A stretch of 64,000 nt of DNA, taken from RYN-230 sp963768945 (GTDB lineage: Bacteria; Actinomycetota; Actinomycetes; Streptosporangiales; Streptosporangiaceae). The stretch lies in contig CAVYJW010000008.1 of assembly GCA_963768945.1 (NCBI GenBank), positions 992,001-1,056,000 of the forward strand. Direction: 5' to 3'. Shown here in pieces: positions 45,887 to 55,200 of this stretch (positions are counted from its first letter, which is position 1; the number at the start of each line of letters is the position of its first letter). The translations under genes and the position numbers were made by a program. A model generated the notes under the pieces. It had not been told where the DNA came from and did not search any database. It was given only the letters and a program-made list of their open reading frames with translations.

Positions 45887-48800
45887 ATGGGGGAGCGGCG
45901 AGCGCTACTGATGGGAGTGCGGAACGACCGATTCGGCCGGCTCGATTTCGTCCCCGAGGTGATCCAGGAATTGCACAAGGTGGTCTTGGACGACCGCTAC
46001 GGGTCGTGTCGGCCCGCGCTTCCGGGCGGCCGGGAACTCCTCACCGAGCCGGCACCCACCACCCGGACGGCGATGGTGACAGCACTCGGTGACGCCATGG
46101 CCAGCGCCTGCCGGGAGCAGGCCACGCTGTTCGTGTACTTCCTCGGCCACGGTCATAAAGTGGGCGACGACTTCTACCTGGTCGCCGCCGATACTCCCAG
46201 CCCGGAACTAATCAACTCCGACAACGCGGTCCCCCTCGGCCAGCGGATCAAGGAACTGCTGCGGCAGTATCCGGGCATCGACGGCCTGATGCTGGTCATC
46301 GACGCCTGCCATTCCGGTGCCATAATCTCCGATCCGGTCCCAGGGCTGCTGCGGCAGGGCTTGCAGCAGCGGGTGGAGTTCTTCGCGGCCACCCGCCCGG
46401 AGGAAGTGGCCGCCCGGGGATGTTTCAGCAAGTCGTTGATCGAGCTGCTGAAGAATGGCTCACCGGTAACCGCCGACGCCGAGCTTCGCGCTTACGACGA
46501 GCATGACCGGCTGCGGAAGGTAGCTCCCGCCGGATGCGCAGACCTTGCGCTGCCGACACACATGTCGTTGAACGGCAGCCGTGACGCTGGGTTGTGGCTG
46601 GGCCGCAACGTCGCGGCGGACCTGCGGCCCGCACTGGCGGGGACGCAGGCGGCGGACGTCGTCGCCCGATTGACCCAGGACTGGCAGATGCGCCGAGAGG
46701 CCACTGGAAAGGTCATGGAGCTGCTCGACGACGAGATCTCACCGATCGCCATTACAGGAGACCCTGGCACGGGCAAGTCTGCGCTGCTGGCATCGTTCGG
46801 ACGGAAAAGCATCTTCGGGCAGTACTTAAGCGTTGACGCCCTGGTCACTCTCCGGCCCGGGGACAACTTGGGTGACCTGGCCGTGAGGCTGGTGGAGCAG
46901 CTGGACAAGAGCCCGGCGTTCGGTGTCGCCGCCAGGCGGTTTCAGAAGGCCACGCCTGTTTTCGAGCAAGACAAACTGGTGCCGTTCGACCGGGACATCA
47001 CCGGCCCGCTCGCCCACCTCGAGCCAGACCAACCGGTCCTCGTCATCGGAGTCGACGCTGTCGACCAGCTCGAGCAAATGCAGAGGCTGCATTTGCTCGA
47101 GGCCTTCAGGAACCTGCACGGCGCTGCCCTGATCGTGACCGGGCGGCAGGTCGATGACCTCCCCGCAACCTCACGAGTCCACCTGCCGGACCGGGACCGC
47201 GAAGGCGTCCGGCAGTTGTTGCGAGCCCTCGTCAAGGATCCAGTCGCACAGGAACGGATCGCCTCGTTGAGTGACGGAGAGTGGCTGCGGGCCCGCATAC
47301 TCAGCGGCCTGCACGGCGCGGGCCACTTCGCTGGCGCAGACTCTCACCTCAGCCCGGACCTGGCGCCCGTGTTTGAGAAAGCTCTCTCAGAGGCGGCCAA
47401 GGTGCACGGGCAGGCGCTGGTGAAGGAGGTGGCCAGGGTGCTCGCCGCAGCGCCTGTGGGCGCATGGATGCCGCTGCAGGTTCTGGTCGCCGCGCTCCCG
47501 CCTCAGGACCTTGACGGCCAGACCCCGGCCGTCAAGGTCGTCCGGGACGGGGTGGTTACCCTCGGCGAACTCCTCGCCAGGGCCGACGCTGGCAGCCCCG
47601 ACGAACGGGTCGGGCCGGCTCATGATCTGATCGCGGAATTCTTGCACGACCACTTCGGCGAGGCCGCCGTCGCCGGTGCTCACTCTGCGATCGTGCGGGC
47701 CCTTACCGTCCTGAAGGAACGGGCCGACTCGCCCAGATCCGTTGCAGCGTACGCCAGGGACCGCCTCAGCGAGCACCTATGGGCCAGCCGACAATGGGCT
47801 GAGGCACTATCGGCGCTGCAGGAACTTCAAAGACCGGCGGACAACCTCGCATTGTGGCAGTCCTGGCACAAGAGGTTCCTGCAGCGACCCGGCCCCGAGC
47901 ACCCGGATACGCTGACCACCCGCCACAACGTAGCCCGCTGGACCGGGGAAAGCGGGAACGCCCGTGAGGCGCTGAAATTGTTCACCGCGCTGCTGCCAGT
48001 CCGGCAGCGGGTCCTTGGCGCTGACCACCCCGACACGCTGTCCAACCGCCACGACATCGCCCGCTGGACCGGGCAGGCCGGCGACCCGGTCGCCGCCCGC
48101 GAACTATTCGAGGAGCTGCTGCGCGACGTCGAGCGTGTGTTCCGCTCCAGCGAGCCGAAGAAGACCTTGAAGGTGCGCGCCAGTGTGGCTGGATGGACTG
48201 GGGAGGCCGGCGACCCCGTCGCCGCCTGCGGCCTGTTCGAGGAGCTCCTGCGCGACGTCGAGCGTGAGTTCGGCCCCGACGACCCGGAGACCCTGGCCGA
48301 CCGCGCCAGCCTGGCCCGCTGGACCGGAGAGGCCGGCGACCCGGTCGCCGCCCGCGGCCTGTTCGAGGAATTGCTGCGCGACGTCGAGCGCAAGTTCGGC
48401 CCCGATCACCCGGAGACCTTGAAGGTGCGCGCCAGCGTCGCTGGATGGACTGGGGAGGCGGGCAAGCCGGCCGCCGCTCGCAACCTGTTCAAGGAACTGC
48501 TGCCCGCCGCCGAGCGGTTGCTCGGTCGCAAACACCCGGAGACCCTGACCGACCAGGCCAGCCTCGCCCGGTGGACGGGAGAGGCGGGCAAGTCGGCCGC
48601 CGCCCGTGACCTGTTCGCGGCGCTGCTGCCCGGCGTCGAGGATGTGCTCGGCCCCAAGCACCAGGACACTCTTAACGACCGCGCCAATCTTGGCCACTGG
48701 ACCGGGGAGGCGGGCGAGCCGGCCGCCGCCCGTGACCTATTCGCGGCGCTGCTTCCCGCCGCCGAGGTGGTGCTCGGCCCCGAGCACCCGGTCACCCTCA

Positions 48801-50884
48801 GGGCTCGCGCCAGCCTGGCCCGCTGGACTGGGCAGGCAGGCGACCCGGCGACCGCCCGTGACCTGTTCGAGAACCTGCTTCCCACCCTGGAGAAGCGGCT
48901 CCCTACGCATCCGGACATGCGCAAAGCCCGCACCAACCTTGCCAGCTGGACCGGAGATGCCGGGGACCCGGCTGCCGCGCGCGACTTGTTCGAGGAGCTG
49001 CTGCCTGACGTTGAGCGGATGCTCGGCCCCGACCACCCAGAAACTCTGACCGACCGCGCTAGCCTCGCTCGCTGGACCGGGGAAGCCGGTGATCCGGTCA
49101 AGGCCCTCAGGCAGTTCGCGGAACTACTGTCCATCCGCGAGCGGGTCCTCGGCGAGGAGCACCCGGACACCCTGACTGCCCGCGCCAGCGTCGCCGGCTG
49201 GACCGGGAAGGGGGGCGATGCGGCCGGGGCCCGGAAAGAGTTCGCTGCGCTGCTGCCCGTCATCGAGCGGGTGCTCGGCCCGGAGCACCCAGAAACCCTG
49301 GCCGCCCGCGCCAGCCTTGCCCGCTGGACGGGACAGGCGGGGGACGCGGCCGGAGCCCGTGACCAGTATGCGACGCTGCTGCCCGATCTGGAGCGGGTGC
49401 TCGAGGTCGGGCACCCGGACACCTTTACCGCCTACGCCGAACTCGCTTATTGGACCGGGCATGTCGGTGACACGGCCGGAGCCCGGGGCCGGTACGAGGG
49501 GCTGCTGCCCTACGCCGAGCAACTGCTCGGCCCCGAGCACCCGGACACCCTCAGGACACGCGCGAATCTCGCCCGGTGGACCGGGGAGACGGGCGATGCG
49601 GCGGTAGCCCTCGACCAGTTCAGGGCGCTGCTGCCCGACCTCGAACGGGTACTCGGCGCCGAGCACCCCGACACCCTCACCGCCCGCGCCAACCTTGCCC
49701 GGTGGACCGGGCAGGCGGGCGACCCAGGTAAGGCCCGGGACCAGTACGCGGCGCTACTGTCCTACGCTGTGCGGGTGCTCGGCGCCGAATACCCGGACAC
49801 CCTCAGGGCTCGCGCGGGCCTCGCCGGCTGGACCGGAGAGGCGGGTAATGCGGCGGGGGCCCGGGACCAGTTCACCGAGCTGCTACCCGACGCCGAGCGG
49901 GTGCTCGGCCGCGAGCACCCGGACACGCTCAGAGCTCGCGCCAGCCTCGCCGGCTGGACCGGGCAGGCTGGCGACCCAGGCAAGGCCCGGGACCAGTTCA
50001 TGGCGCTGCTGCGCGACGCCGAACAGGTATTCGGCCCCCGGCACCCAGAGACCCTCAAAATCCGCGCCGGCCTCGCCGGCTGGACCGGACAGGCGGGAGA
50101 TGCGGCGGGGGCCAGGGACCAGTTCACGGCGCTGCTGCCCGGCGTCAAGCGGGTGTTCGGCGCTGACCATCCGGAGACCCTGGCCACCCGCACCAGAATC
50201 GCCCGCTGGACTGGGCAGGCGGGCGACCCAGAAGGAGCCCGGGACCAGTACGCGGCGCTGCTGCCCATCATCGAGCGGGTGCTCGGCTCCGAACACCCGG
50301 ACACCCTCAGAGCCCGCGCCAGCCTCGCCCACTGGACCGGCCGTGTCGGTGACGCGGCCGGGGCCCGGGACCAGTTCACGGTGCTACTACCCGTCGGCGA
50401 ACGGGTGCTCGGCGCCGCGCACCCGGACATCCTCAGGGCCCGCGCGGCCCTCGCCCGCTGGACCGGGCAGGCGGGCGACCCAGGTAAGGCCCGGGACCAG
50501 TTCACGGCGCTCCTGCCGGTGCGTCAGCGAGTACTGAGCCCAGGCCACCCCGAGACCCTGGCCACCCGCGCGAGCATCGCCCACTGGACCGGGAAGGGGG
50601 GCGATGCAGGAGGGGCCCGGGACCAGTACGCGGCGCTGCTGCCGGACATTGAGCGGATGCTCGGCCCCGCGCACCCGAAGACCCTCAAGGCCCGCGGTGG
50701 CCTCGCCGACTGGACCGCGCAGGCAGGCGACTCAGAAGGAGCCCGCGACCAGTACGCAGCGCTGCTGCGCGACGCCGAGCAGGTACTCGGCCCGGCGCAC
50801 CCGGACACCCTGGCCACACGCAGCAATCTGGACTACTGGACCAGCAAGACAGATGGTGGCTGTGAACCCGCGCGAAATAGCTGA
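45887..50884 (+). CDS. Caspase-like protease - P-loop NTPase - TPR repeat protein
   Basis: 1665 aa. Residues 1-230: caspase-like (peptidase C14) domain with catalytic His88 in LFVYFLGHGHK and Cys141 in GLMLVIDACHSGA. Residues about 255-640: STAND-type NTPase with Walker A ITGDPGTGKSALLASF (290-305) and a Walker-B-like PVLVIGVDAVD (383-392). From residue 679: 23 full 42-aa TPR units and a partial one. This is the layout of signalling proteins whose repeats sense a trigger, NTPase oligomerises and protease is activated. Neighbours (hydrolase, AbiEii scrap, IS scraps) suggest a defence locus. Protease target unknown; the divergent hydrolase is a candidate. Confidence 0.88.
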   Translation: MGERRALLMGVRNDRFGRLDFVPEVIQELHKVVLDDRYGSCRPALPGGRELLTEPAPTTRTAMVTALGDAMASACREQATLFVYFLGHGHKVGDDFYLVAADTPSPELINSDNAVPLGQRIKELLRQYPGIDGLMLVIDACHSGAIISDPVPGLLRQGLQQRVEFFAATRPEEVAARGCFSKSLIELLKNGSPVTADAELRAYDEHDRLRKVAPAGCADLALPTHMSLNGSRDAGLWLGRNVAADLRPALAGTQAADVVARLTQDWQMRREATGKVMELLDDEISPIAITGDPGTGKSALLASFGRKSIFGQYLSVDALVTLRPGDNLGDLAVRLVEQLDKSPAFGVAARRFQKATPVFEQDKLVPFDRDITGPLAHLEPDQPVLVIGVDAVDQLEQMQRLHLLEAFRNLHGAALIVTGRQVDDLPATSRVHLPDRDREGVRQLLRALVKDPVAQERIASLSDGEWLRARILSGLHGAGHFAGADSHLSPDLAPVFEKALSEAAKVHGQALVKEVARVLAAAPVGAWMPLQVLVAALPPQDLDGQTPAVKVVRDGVVTLGELLARADAGSPDERVGPAHDLIAEFLHDHFGEAAVAGAHSAIVRALTVLKERADSPRSVAAYARDRLSEHLWASRQWAEALSALQELQRPADNLALWQSWHKRFLQRPGPEHPDTLTTRHNVARWTGESGNAREALKLFTALLPVRQRVLGADHPDTLSNRHDIARWTGQAGDPVAARELFEELLRDVERVFRSSEPKKTLKVRASVAGWTGEAGDPVAACGLFEELLRDVEREFGPDDPETLADRASLARWTGEAGDPVAARGLFEELLRDVERKFGPDHPETLKVRASVAGWTGEAGKPAAARNLFKELLPAAERLLGRKHPETLTDQASLARWTGEAGKSAAARDLFAALLPGVEDVLGPKHQDTLNDRANLGHWTGEAGEPAAARDLFAALLPAAEVVLGPEHPVTLRARASLARWTGQAGDPATARDLFENLLPTLEKRLPTHPDMRKARTNLASWTGDAGDPAAARDLFEELLPDVERMLGPDHPETLTDRASLARWTGEAGDPVKALRQFAELLSIRERVLGEEHPDTLTARASVAGWTGKGGDAAGARKEFAALLPVIERVLGPEHPETLAARASLARWTGQAGDAAGARDQYATLLPDLERVLEVGHPDTFTAYAELAYWTGHVGDTAGARGRYEGLLPYAEQLLGPEHPDTLRTRANLARWTGETGDAAVALDQFRALLPDLERVLGAEHPDTLTARANLARWTGQAGDPGKARDQYAALLSYAVRVLGAEYPDTLRARAGLAGWTGEAGNAAGARDQFTELLPDAERVLGREHPDTLRARASLAGWTGQAGDPGKARDQFMALLRDAEQVFGPRHPETLKIRAGLAGWTGQAGDAAGARDQFTALLPGVKRVFGADHPETLATRTRIARWTGQAGDPEGARDQYAALLPIIERVLGSEHPDTLRARASLAHWTGRVGDAAGARDQFTVLLPVGERVLGAAHPDILRARAALARWTGQAGDPGKARDQFTALLPVRQRVLSPGHPETLATRASIAHWTGKGGDAGGARDQYAALLPDIERMLGPAHPKTLKARGGLADWTAQAGDSEGARDQYAALLRDAEQVLGPAHPDTLATRSNLDYWTSKTDGGCEPARNS
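47921..50818 (+). repeat. 23 tandem 126-bp units coding for TPR-like repeats
   Basis: Each unit codes for about 42 residues with consensus RASLARWTGEAGDPVAARDL then F-x-x-LLP-x-x-ERVLGPEHPETL. One unit is 43 and one 41 residues. Units 2-9 favour VAARDLFEELL, units 11-23 favour GARDQYAALLP, so two expansions are evident. Confidence 0.95.
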
Positions 50885-50934
50885 TGATGCGTCCGCCTCG
50901 GCCCGCTCGGTAATCCCGGCGATCACCATGCCGT

Positions 50935-51087
50935 CGGCTTCAGGATGGGGTCGCTACGGACCCGTTCCAGGAGGCGCTCACGCGCCCGCATCGCGCTGGA
51001 TGCGGCCGGGTCGTTCGGCTTCGCGCTGGCGGGCGGGTACGCCGTGATGCGCGGCCAAATACCGGGATGCTCGATGAGCGCGCAGTG
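50935..51087 (+). pseudogene. AbiEii-like nucleotidyltransferase N-terminal fragment
   Basis: DGVATDPFQEALTR then, after a +1 shift near 50984, ARIALDAAGSFGFALAGGYA VMRGQIPG resembles the start of AbiEii/AbiGii toxins (ALAGGYA). It stops before the catalytic Asp residues. Confidence 0.5.
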
Positions 51088-51102
51088 AGTACCTTGTACG
51101 GG

Positions 51103-51873
51103 ATGAGTGACCTTTACATGGTCGGCGTCGGTGGTGGCAAGCAGGACCGCGCCCGCCGCGAGGCGGAGCGCAAGGCTGAGCGGCGCCGGCTGGCCGACCG
51201 TTACGCGCGGTACCTCGTGGCCGGCGCCGAAGTGGGCGAGGCCACAGCGCGAAGGGTCATCACGGCACTGTTCGATCCCTGCGATGCCGACGGTAATGAG
51301 TGCCTGTGCTCCTGTCATCCGCGGCTTTCGGCGGAGCACAGTGATGGCTTCGACTGCCGGTGCACCTGGGACGAGGACCGGCGCGCTGCCGAGGCAGCCA
51401 CTAACTGGCAGGCATGGTGGGACAGCCCCCAGGCCGCGGAGCTGAGTGCGGCTCATCGGCGCGAGGAGGACGCGATCGCCGCCTGGCTGGCCAGCCAACC
51501 GGGCGTGGATGCCAGGCGGACCAGCTCTTATGCGCCCGAGCAGTGGGAAGGAACTGTCGACGGCCACACCTTTTATTTCCGGGAACGCGGTGGCTCGTGG
51601 AGGATCGAGCTCGACATGGTGCCCTCGGGCAAGTATGCCCAGCGCCTGCTCCGGGCCGACGAAGACGGCAAGTTCGTCACCGAGCCCGTGCCGATCATGG
51701 AAGGCGATGTCATCGCGCGAGGCGCCGATTCCGATCTCGGCGCGACGCCGGTGGACCATATCGCGTTCGCCGTCCGGACAATCCGTGATCACCTGCGCGG
51801 TGTTATCTGCGAACACCATGGGGCACGGCTGTTCTGCCCAGACTGCGGGCAGCGGTTGGGTAAGCAGAGCTGA
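51103..51873 (+). CDS. Uncharacterised Cys-rich protein
   Basis: 256 aa from ATG 51103 (upstream in-frame GTG 51085 and ATG 51067 are possible). A basic coiled start (RARREAERKAERRRLADRYA), a Cys cluster (ECLCSCHPRL, DCRCTWD) and a final CPDCGQRL ribbon suggest metal binding. No family recognised. Starts one base before the next gene's region (TGACATG), so the two are co-translated. Confidence 0.65.
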   Translation: MSDLYMVGVGGGKQDRARREAERKAERRRLADRYARYLVAGAEVGEATARRVITALFDPCDADGNECLCSCHPRLSAEHSDGFDCRCTWDEDRRAAEAATNWQAWWDSPQAAELSAAHRREEDAIAAWLASQPGVDARRTSSYAPEQWEGTVDGHTFYFRERGGSWRIELDMVPSGKYAQRLLRADEDGKFVTEPVPIMEGDVIARGADSDLGATPVDHIAFAVRTIRDHLRGVICEHHGARLFCPDCGQRLGKQS

Positions 51874-51874
51874 C

Positions 51875-52732
51875 ATGGCAGGACCGGACCTGCCCAGGCC
51901 ACGTGAGCCGTTTACCTCAGCACACCTGCAGCGCTGGCCCATGGGCGCCGAGCGCACCGAACTGCTTGATGGACAGCTGTACTGGCGGGGTGAATTCGAC
52001 GAGCGGGACGCGATGGTGGCACGCCGGGCGCTGCCTGGCAGCCGGATCTGCGTCAAGCCGGGAGTTGGCTTGATCGCAGGCCCGGTGCTGGAAGACGAGC
52101 CGGAGTCGCGAGAGCGGGCCGACGAGGAAGGCACGCGCTGGCACGAGATGAACGGTATGACCCTGTACCAGCGGCGCGGCGAGCGGAACTGGACGATGCG
52201 ACCGCCCACGCGAGAAGAACGGCAGCACAACACCGAGCAACTCGCCGCGTACCGCGCTGAAGGGTGGGCGAGAACGGTCGCCCAGTACGCGGCCAACCCG
52301 GCCGACGTGCTTGCGGCATGGCACTACCTGACGGCGCATCCTGTCTTCTGGACGTATCTTGTTCCGAGCGACCTGGCAGGCATCGATCCGCGTGAAGTCG
52401 ACGAGGCTACCTGGGCCCGGATCGAGGCCGAGGGATGGCTGTCCGACAGCGATGGCCTCGCTCACCTAGACGTCAGCCTGGGCCACTCGGGGGGCAGGCT
52501 CGAGGTGAGGGCGGAGCACGGGCCCGTCCTGTGGCCAATGGATGTTCCAGCCCAGCACCGGGCCGGGCTCCAGGTCGGCGGCACCCCGTCACACGACCCG
52601 AGCCTGGACGTGGCCGAGCCGACCTGGGAAGAGGCAATCGTGGCGCTGGCCGCGAAGGTGCGCCAGCGCTACGGCGACGACCGGGCGCAGGTGCCCGAGC
52701 CGGGGCCTAACCGTGACGACACAGAGGGATGA
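51875..52732 (+). CDS. Uncharacterised protein with Uma2-like N-terminus
   Basis: 285 aa, ATG 51875 one base after the upstream stop. FTSAHLQRWPMGAERTELLD then GQLYWRGEFDERD resembles the entry of Uma2-type nuclease-like proteins, but the rest (WTYLVPSDLAGIDPREVDEA) is not that fold. Forms a two-gene unit downstream of the caspase-like gene. Confidence 0.6.
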   Translation: MAGPDLPRPREPFTSAHLQRWPMGAERTELLDGQLYWRGEFDERDAMVARRALPGSRICVKPGVGLIAGPVLEDEPESRERADEEGTRWHEMNGMTLYQRRGERNWTMRPPTREERQHNTEQLAAYRAEGWARTVAQYAANPADVLAAWHYLTAHPVFWTYLVPSDLAGIDPREVDEATWARIEAEGWLSDSDGLAHLDVSLGHSGGRLEVRAEHGPVLWPMDVPAQHRAGLQVGGTPSHDPSLDVAEPTWEEAIVALAAKVRQRYGDDRAQVPEPGPNRDDTEG

Positions 52733-52788
52733 CGCGGCAGCGCCGACAGTGCCATGGGACCCGCCGCCCCGGTGCGAGTCCGCCGGGG

Positions 52789-54435
52789 TCAGTGCCCGAT
52801 GGCGAGCTGGACGATCTTGATGACGACGAGGATCATCGCGACGGCCAGGTAGAGGCGCAGCGCCGACATGCCGATCTTGCGGCCAGCCGACATGGACGGG
52901 CGGGACAGCAGCGCCAGCGGCGGCATCCGCCACTCCTCCCGCCCGGCCCGGTCCACCGGGGGCACGCCCGGCGTGCCCGCGCGCAGGCGGCGGGTCAGGG
53001 CGTAGCCGGCGGCGAGCACCGCAACGCCGCCACAGCAGGCCATGATGCCCAGGATCTGTCCCGATGTGATCGCCGGGAACAGAACGGATGCGGTCAGGAT
53101 CACCGACAGGGCAACCAGCACGGCCACCACCGCAGAAGTGAACATGTTGGTCTTGCGGCCGTTAACCCACGGGCCGAGGACCTCCTTGTCGTTGCACAGC
53201 AGCAGCAAGAACACCGACGCCGACGGCAGCAGCACCCCGGCCAGCGTCTGCACGCCCTCGGTCAGCAGCCCGAGCGGGGAGCCAGGGATCAGCACCACCG
53301 CGGCCGCCGCAGCGACCAGGCCGCCGTAGAGGGCGTAGAAGCCCTTGGCCCCTTTCACACCCCGGTGCAGTGAATGCCTGAGGCCCAGGACATCGCCGAT
53401 CGCGTACGCGGTGGCCAGCGAGACCGCGAACGCACCAATGATCGAGGCGTCCAGCAGCGCGATCGCGAACAGCACCCCGGCAAGGTGGCCCGCCTCGGCC
53501 TGCAGGCCATACGCGACGCCAGCGGCATTGGTGAAGTGCCCCGCGCCCATGTGACCCGCGCCCGTGTGCCGCGCGAACGCCGCGGCGGTGAAGCCCATGA
53601 TCGCAGCGGCGCCAGTAATCACGACGACGATGCCGATCCACAGGTCAGCCTTCTCATAGCGCATGAACCGGGGGGTGATCCGCTTGTCGATGACGTAGCT
53701 CTGCTGGAAGAACAACTGCCACGGCGCGACCGTGGTACCCACGATCGCGATGATCAGCAGCATCACCGTGGACATCTGCCCGGACCCGCCGGGCAGGGCG
53801 GGCATGGTGAACCCGCTCGCCATCCGGGATGCCGCCGGGTGGGACAGGAAGTAGACCGGTATCAGCAGCAACGACCCACCGCACAGCGCCACCGCCATCC
53901 GCTCGAACCGGCGGAAGCTGCCGGTGAACGCGGCGCCGATGATCACCATCGCGGCCAGCGCTACCGCGGCGGCCTTCGGCAAGCCCAGGTACCCGGCGGC
54001 CAGCGTGATGCCGATGAACTCGGTGATGATGGTCAGTGCACTGAGGATGAACAGGTCGATGACACTGAACGCGCCCCAGAACTTCCCGAAACGCTCCAGG
54101 ATCAGCCGGGCGTGCCCGACCCCGGTCACCGAGCCGAGGCGCAGCACCATCTCCTGGTTGACATACAGCACCGGGACCAGCAGCAGCAGCGTCCACAGCA
54201 GCCGGGTGCCGTAGTCCTGGCCGGCCTGGCCATAAGTGGCGAACGCGCCGGCGTCGTTGTCGCCGACCATGACGATCAGCCCTGGGCCGACGATCGCCAG
54301 CAGAGTCTTCAGATGAGCCGGGATGCCGCGCCGCGGCGCGGTGTCCTCCAGCCGGATAGTGCCCAGCGCGCCGCGGATGTCGCCGACGTGCTGGGAGTCC
54401 AGGACGGCGGTGCGGTCCTCCATGGCCGTGGTCAT
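52789..54435 (-). CDS. Nramp-family transporter, probably magnesium-type (NRMT-like)
   Basis: 548 aa, ATG 54435 after GGGAGGAATT; about eleven membrane helices. TM1 reads GPGLIVMVGDNDAGAFATYG, so the usual DPGN is DAGA (61-64). TM6 reads VGTTVAPWQLFFQQS, so the metal-binding Met of MPH is Ala237. Loss of this Met is known in magnesium-transporting NRMTs. The leader carries an M-box riboswitch, supporting Mg2+ uptake. Confidence 0.88.
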   Translation of the reverse strand: MTTAMEDRTAVLDSQHVGDIRGALGTIRLEDTAPRRGIPAHLKTLLAIVGPGLIVMVGDNDAGAFATYGQAGQDYGTRLLWTLLLLVPVLYVNQEMVLRLGSVTGVGHARLILERFGKFWGAFSVIDLFILSALTIITEFIGITLAAGYLGLPKAAAVALAAMVIIGAAFTGSFRRFERMAVALCGGSLLLIPVYFLSHPAASRMASGFTMPALPGGSGQMSTVMLLIIAIVGTTVAPWQLFFQQSYVIDKRITPRFMRYEKADLWIGIVVVITGAAAIMGFTAAAFARHTGAGHMGAGHFTNAAGVAYGLQAEAGHLAGVLFAIALLDASIIGAFAVSLATAYAIGDVLGLRHSLHRGVKGAKGFYALYGGLVAAAAAVVLIPGSPLGLLTEGVQTLAGVLLPSASVFLLLLCNDKEVLGPWVNGRKTNMFTSAVVAVLVALSVILTASVLFPAITSGQILGIMACCGGVAVLAAGYALTRRLRAGTPGVPPVDRAGREEWRMPPLALLSRPSMSAGRKIGMSALRLYLAVAMILVVIKIVQLAIGH

Positions 54436-54694
54436 AATTCCTCCCTCATCCCCGGGTCAGGGGGGTCCAGGAGGCACGCAGCATCCATCCACGCTGCGGA
54501 CATTCGCAGCGGGCTGGCCGTTATGTCGGAAGACCGCGCAGAGTGGGCGGTTACCGCGTGCCGGAAGAAAACGAGAATTCTCGGGTGCGGGGCCGTTCAT
54601 GACCCGGTTTACTGTCCATTTCTCGCCTCCTCCGGCCGTGGCACACGAGGGTGCCTGACGCGGCACACAGGAGAACATCAGCGGAAGCCCGCCG
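54436..54694 (-). other. Leader between M-box and transporter start
   Basis: About 260 bases expected to hold the riboswitch expression platform. A short stem CGAG-AATT-CTCG followed by TTTTC (reverse strand, near 54568-54585) is a weak terminator candidate. No gene seen. Confidence 0.4.
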
Positions 54695-54862
54695 CACACC
54701 CCTTCTCGTCAGAGCTTTGGCACGACATGACGTAGCACCTAGCGGTGCAGCCACTTCGGGTCACCCCTTAAGCCGGGGAGACCTGTCCTGACCCTGGGCG
54801 TCTCTCGACGTCGTCGGATCAGTGGCCTGTGTTCATGTTGACGCCTCACCGAACGAGGTGCC
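54695..54862 (-). ncRNA. M-box (ykoK) magnesium riboswitch
   Basis: The reverse strand shows the conserved M-box blocks in order: CACCTCGTTCGGTGAGGC, ACACAGGCCACTG, GACGTCGAGAGACGCC, GGGTCAGGACAGG, GCTTAAGG, GTGACCC and GTGCCAAAGCTCTGACGAGA. It turns genes off when Mg2+ is sufficient. It sits 260 bases upstream of the Nramp-like gene. Confidence 0.92.
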
Positions 54863-55200
54863 CAACAAACATTTCACAGGTTACCTGAACCCCGGCGTTC
54901 CGGCCAAACGCCCGGCCCTGGTGACAGCGCAGCCGGCCCGTCATCCCCGAGGCTGATGCACTCAGCGGACGGACTGGTTACGGTCGGTGTTGTGGCGAGG
55001 GATCAGCCGGCTGAGAGACCCCCGCGGGGACCTCTTGCCGGTGCATTCGGTGAACGGCCATGGCTGGCCGCTGTCGGGCTCATCGTGGGCATGGAACTGG
55101 TCACGCTCGTCGTGACGGTCGGGTCGCGGCCGGCGCCGGGGCAGCACCTCGTTCTCGGGCTCATTGTCTGCGGCCCCAAGTCTGGTTCCACCTGGCCGAA
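54863..55200. other. Gap with a possible short membrane ORF
   Basis: A forward frame from 54956 has one hydrophobic stretch (AAVGLIVGMELVTLVVTVGS) but runs into the epoxide hydrolase gene on the other strand and lacks a recognisable family. Probably promoter region or a gene remnant. Confidence 0.3.

Noticed and set aside
47921..50818. 126-bp repeats as a possible DNA repeat array
   Set aside because: They are fully coding TPR units inside one open gene.
50923..52296. 457-codon reverse reading frame
   Set aside because: Antisense to two co-translated forward genes with better codon bias; Arg/Pro-rich product without motifs.
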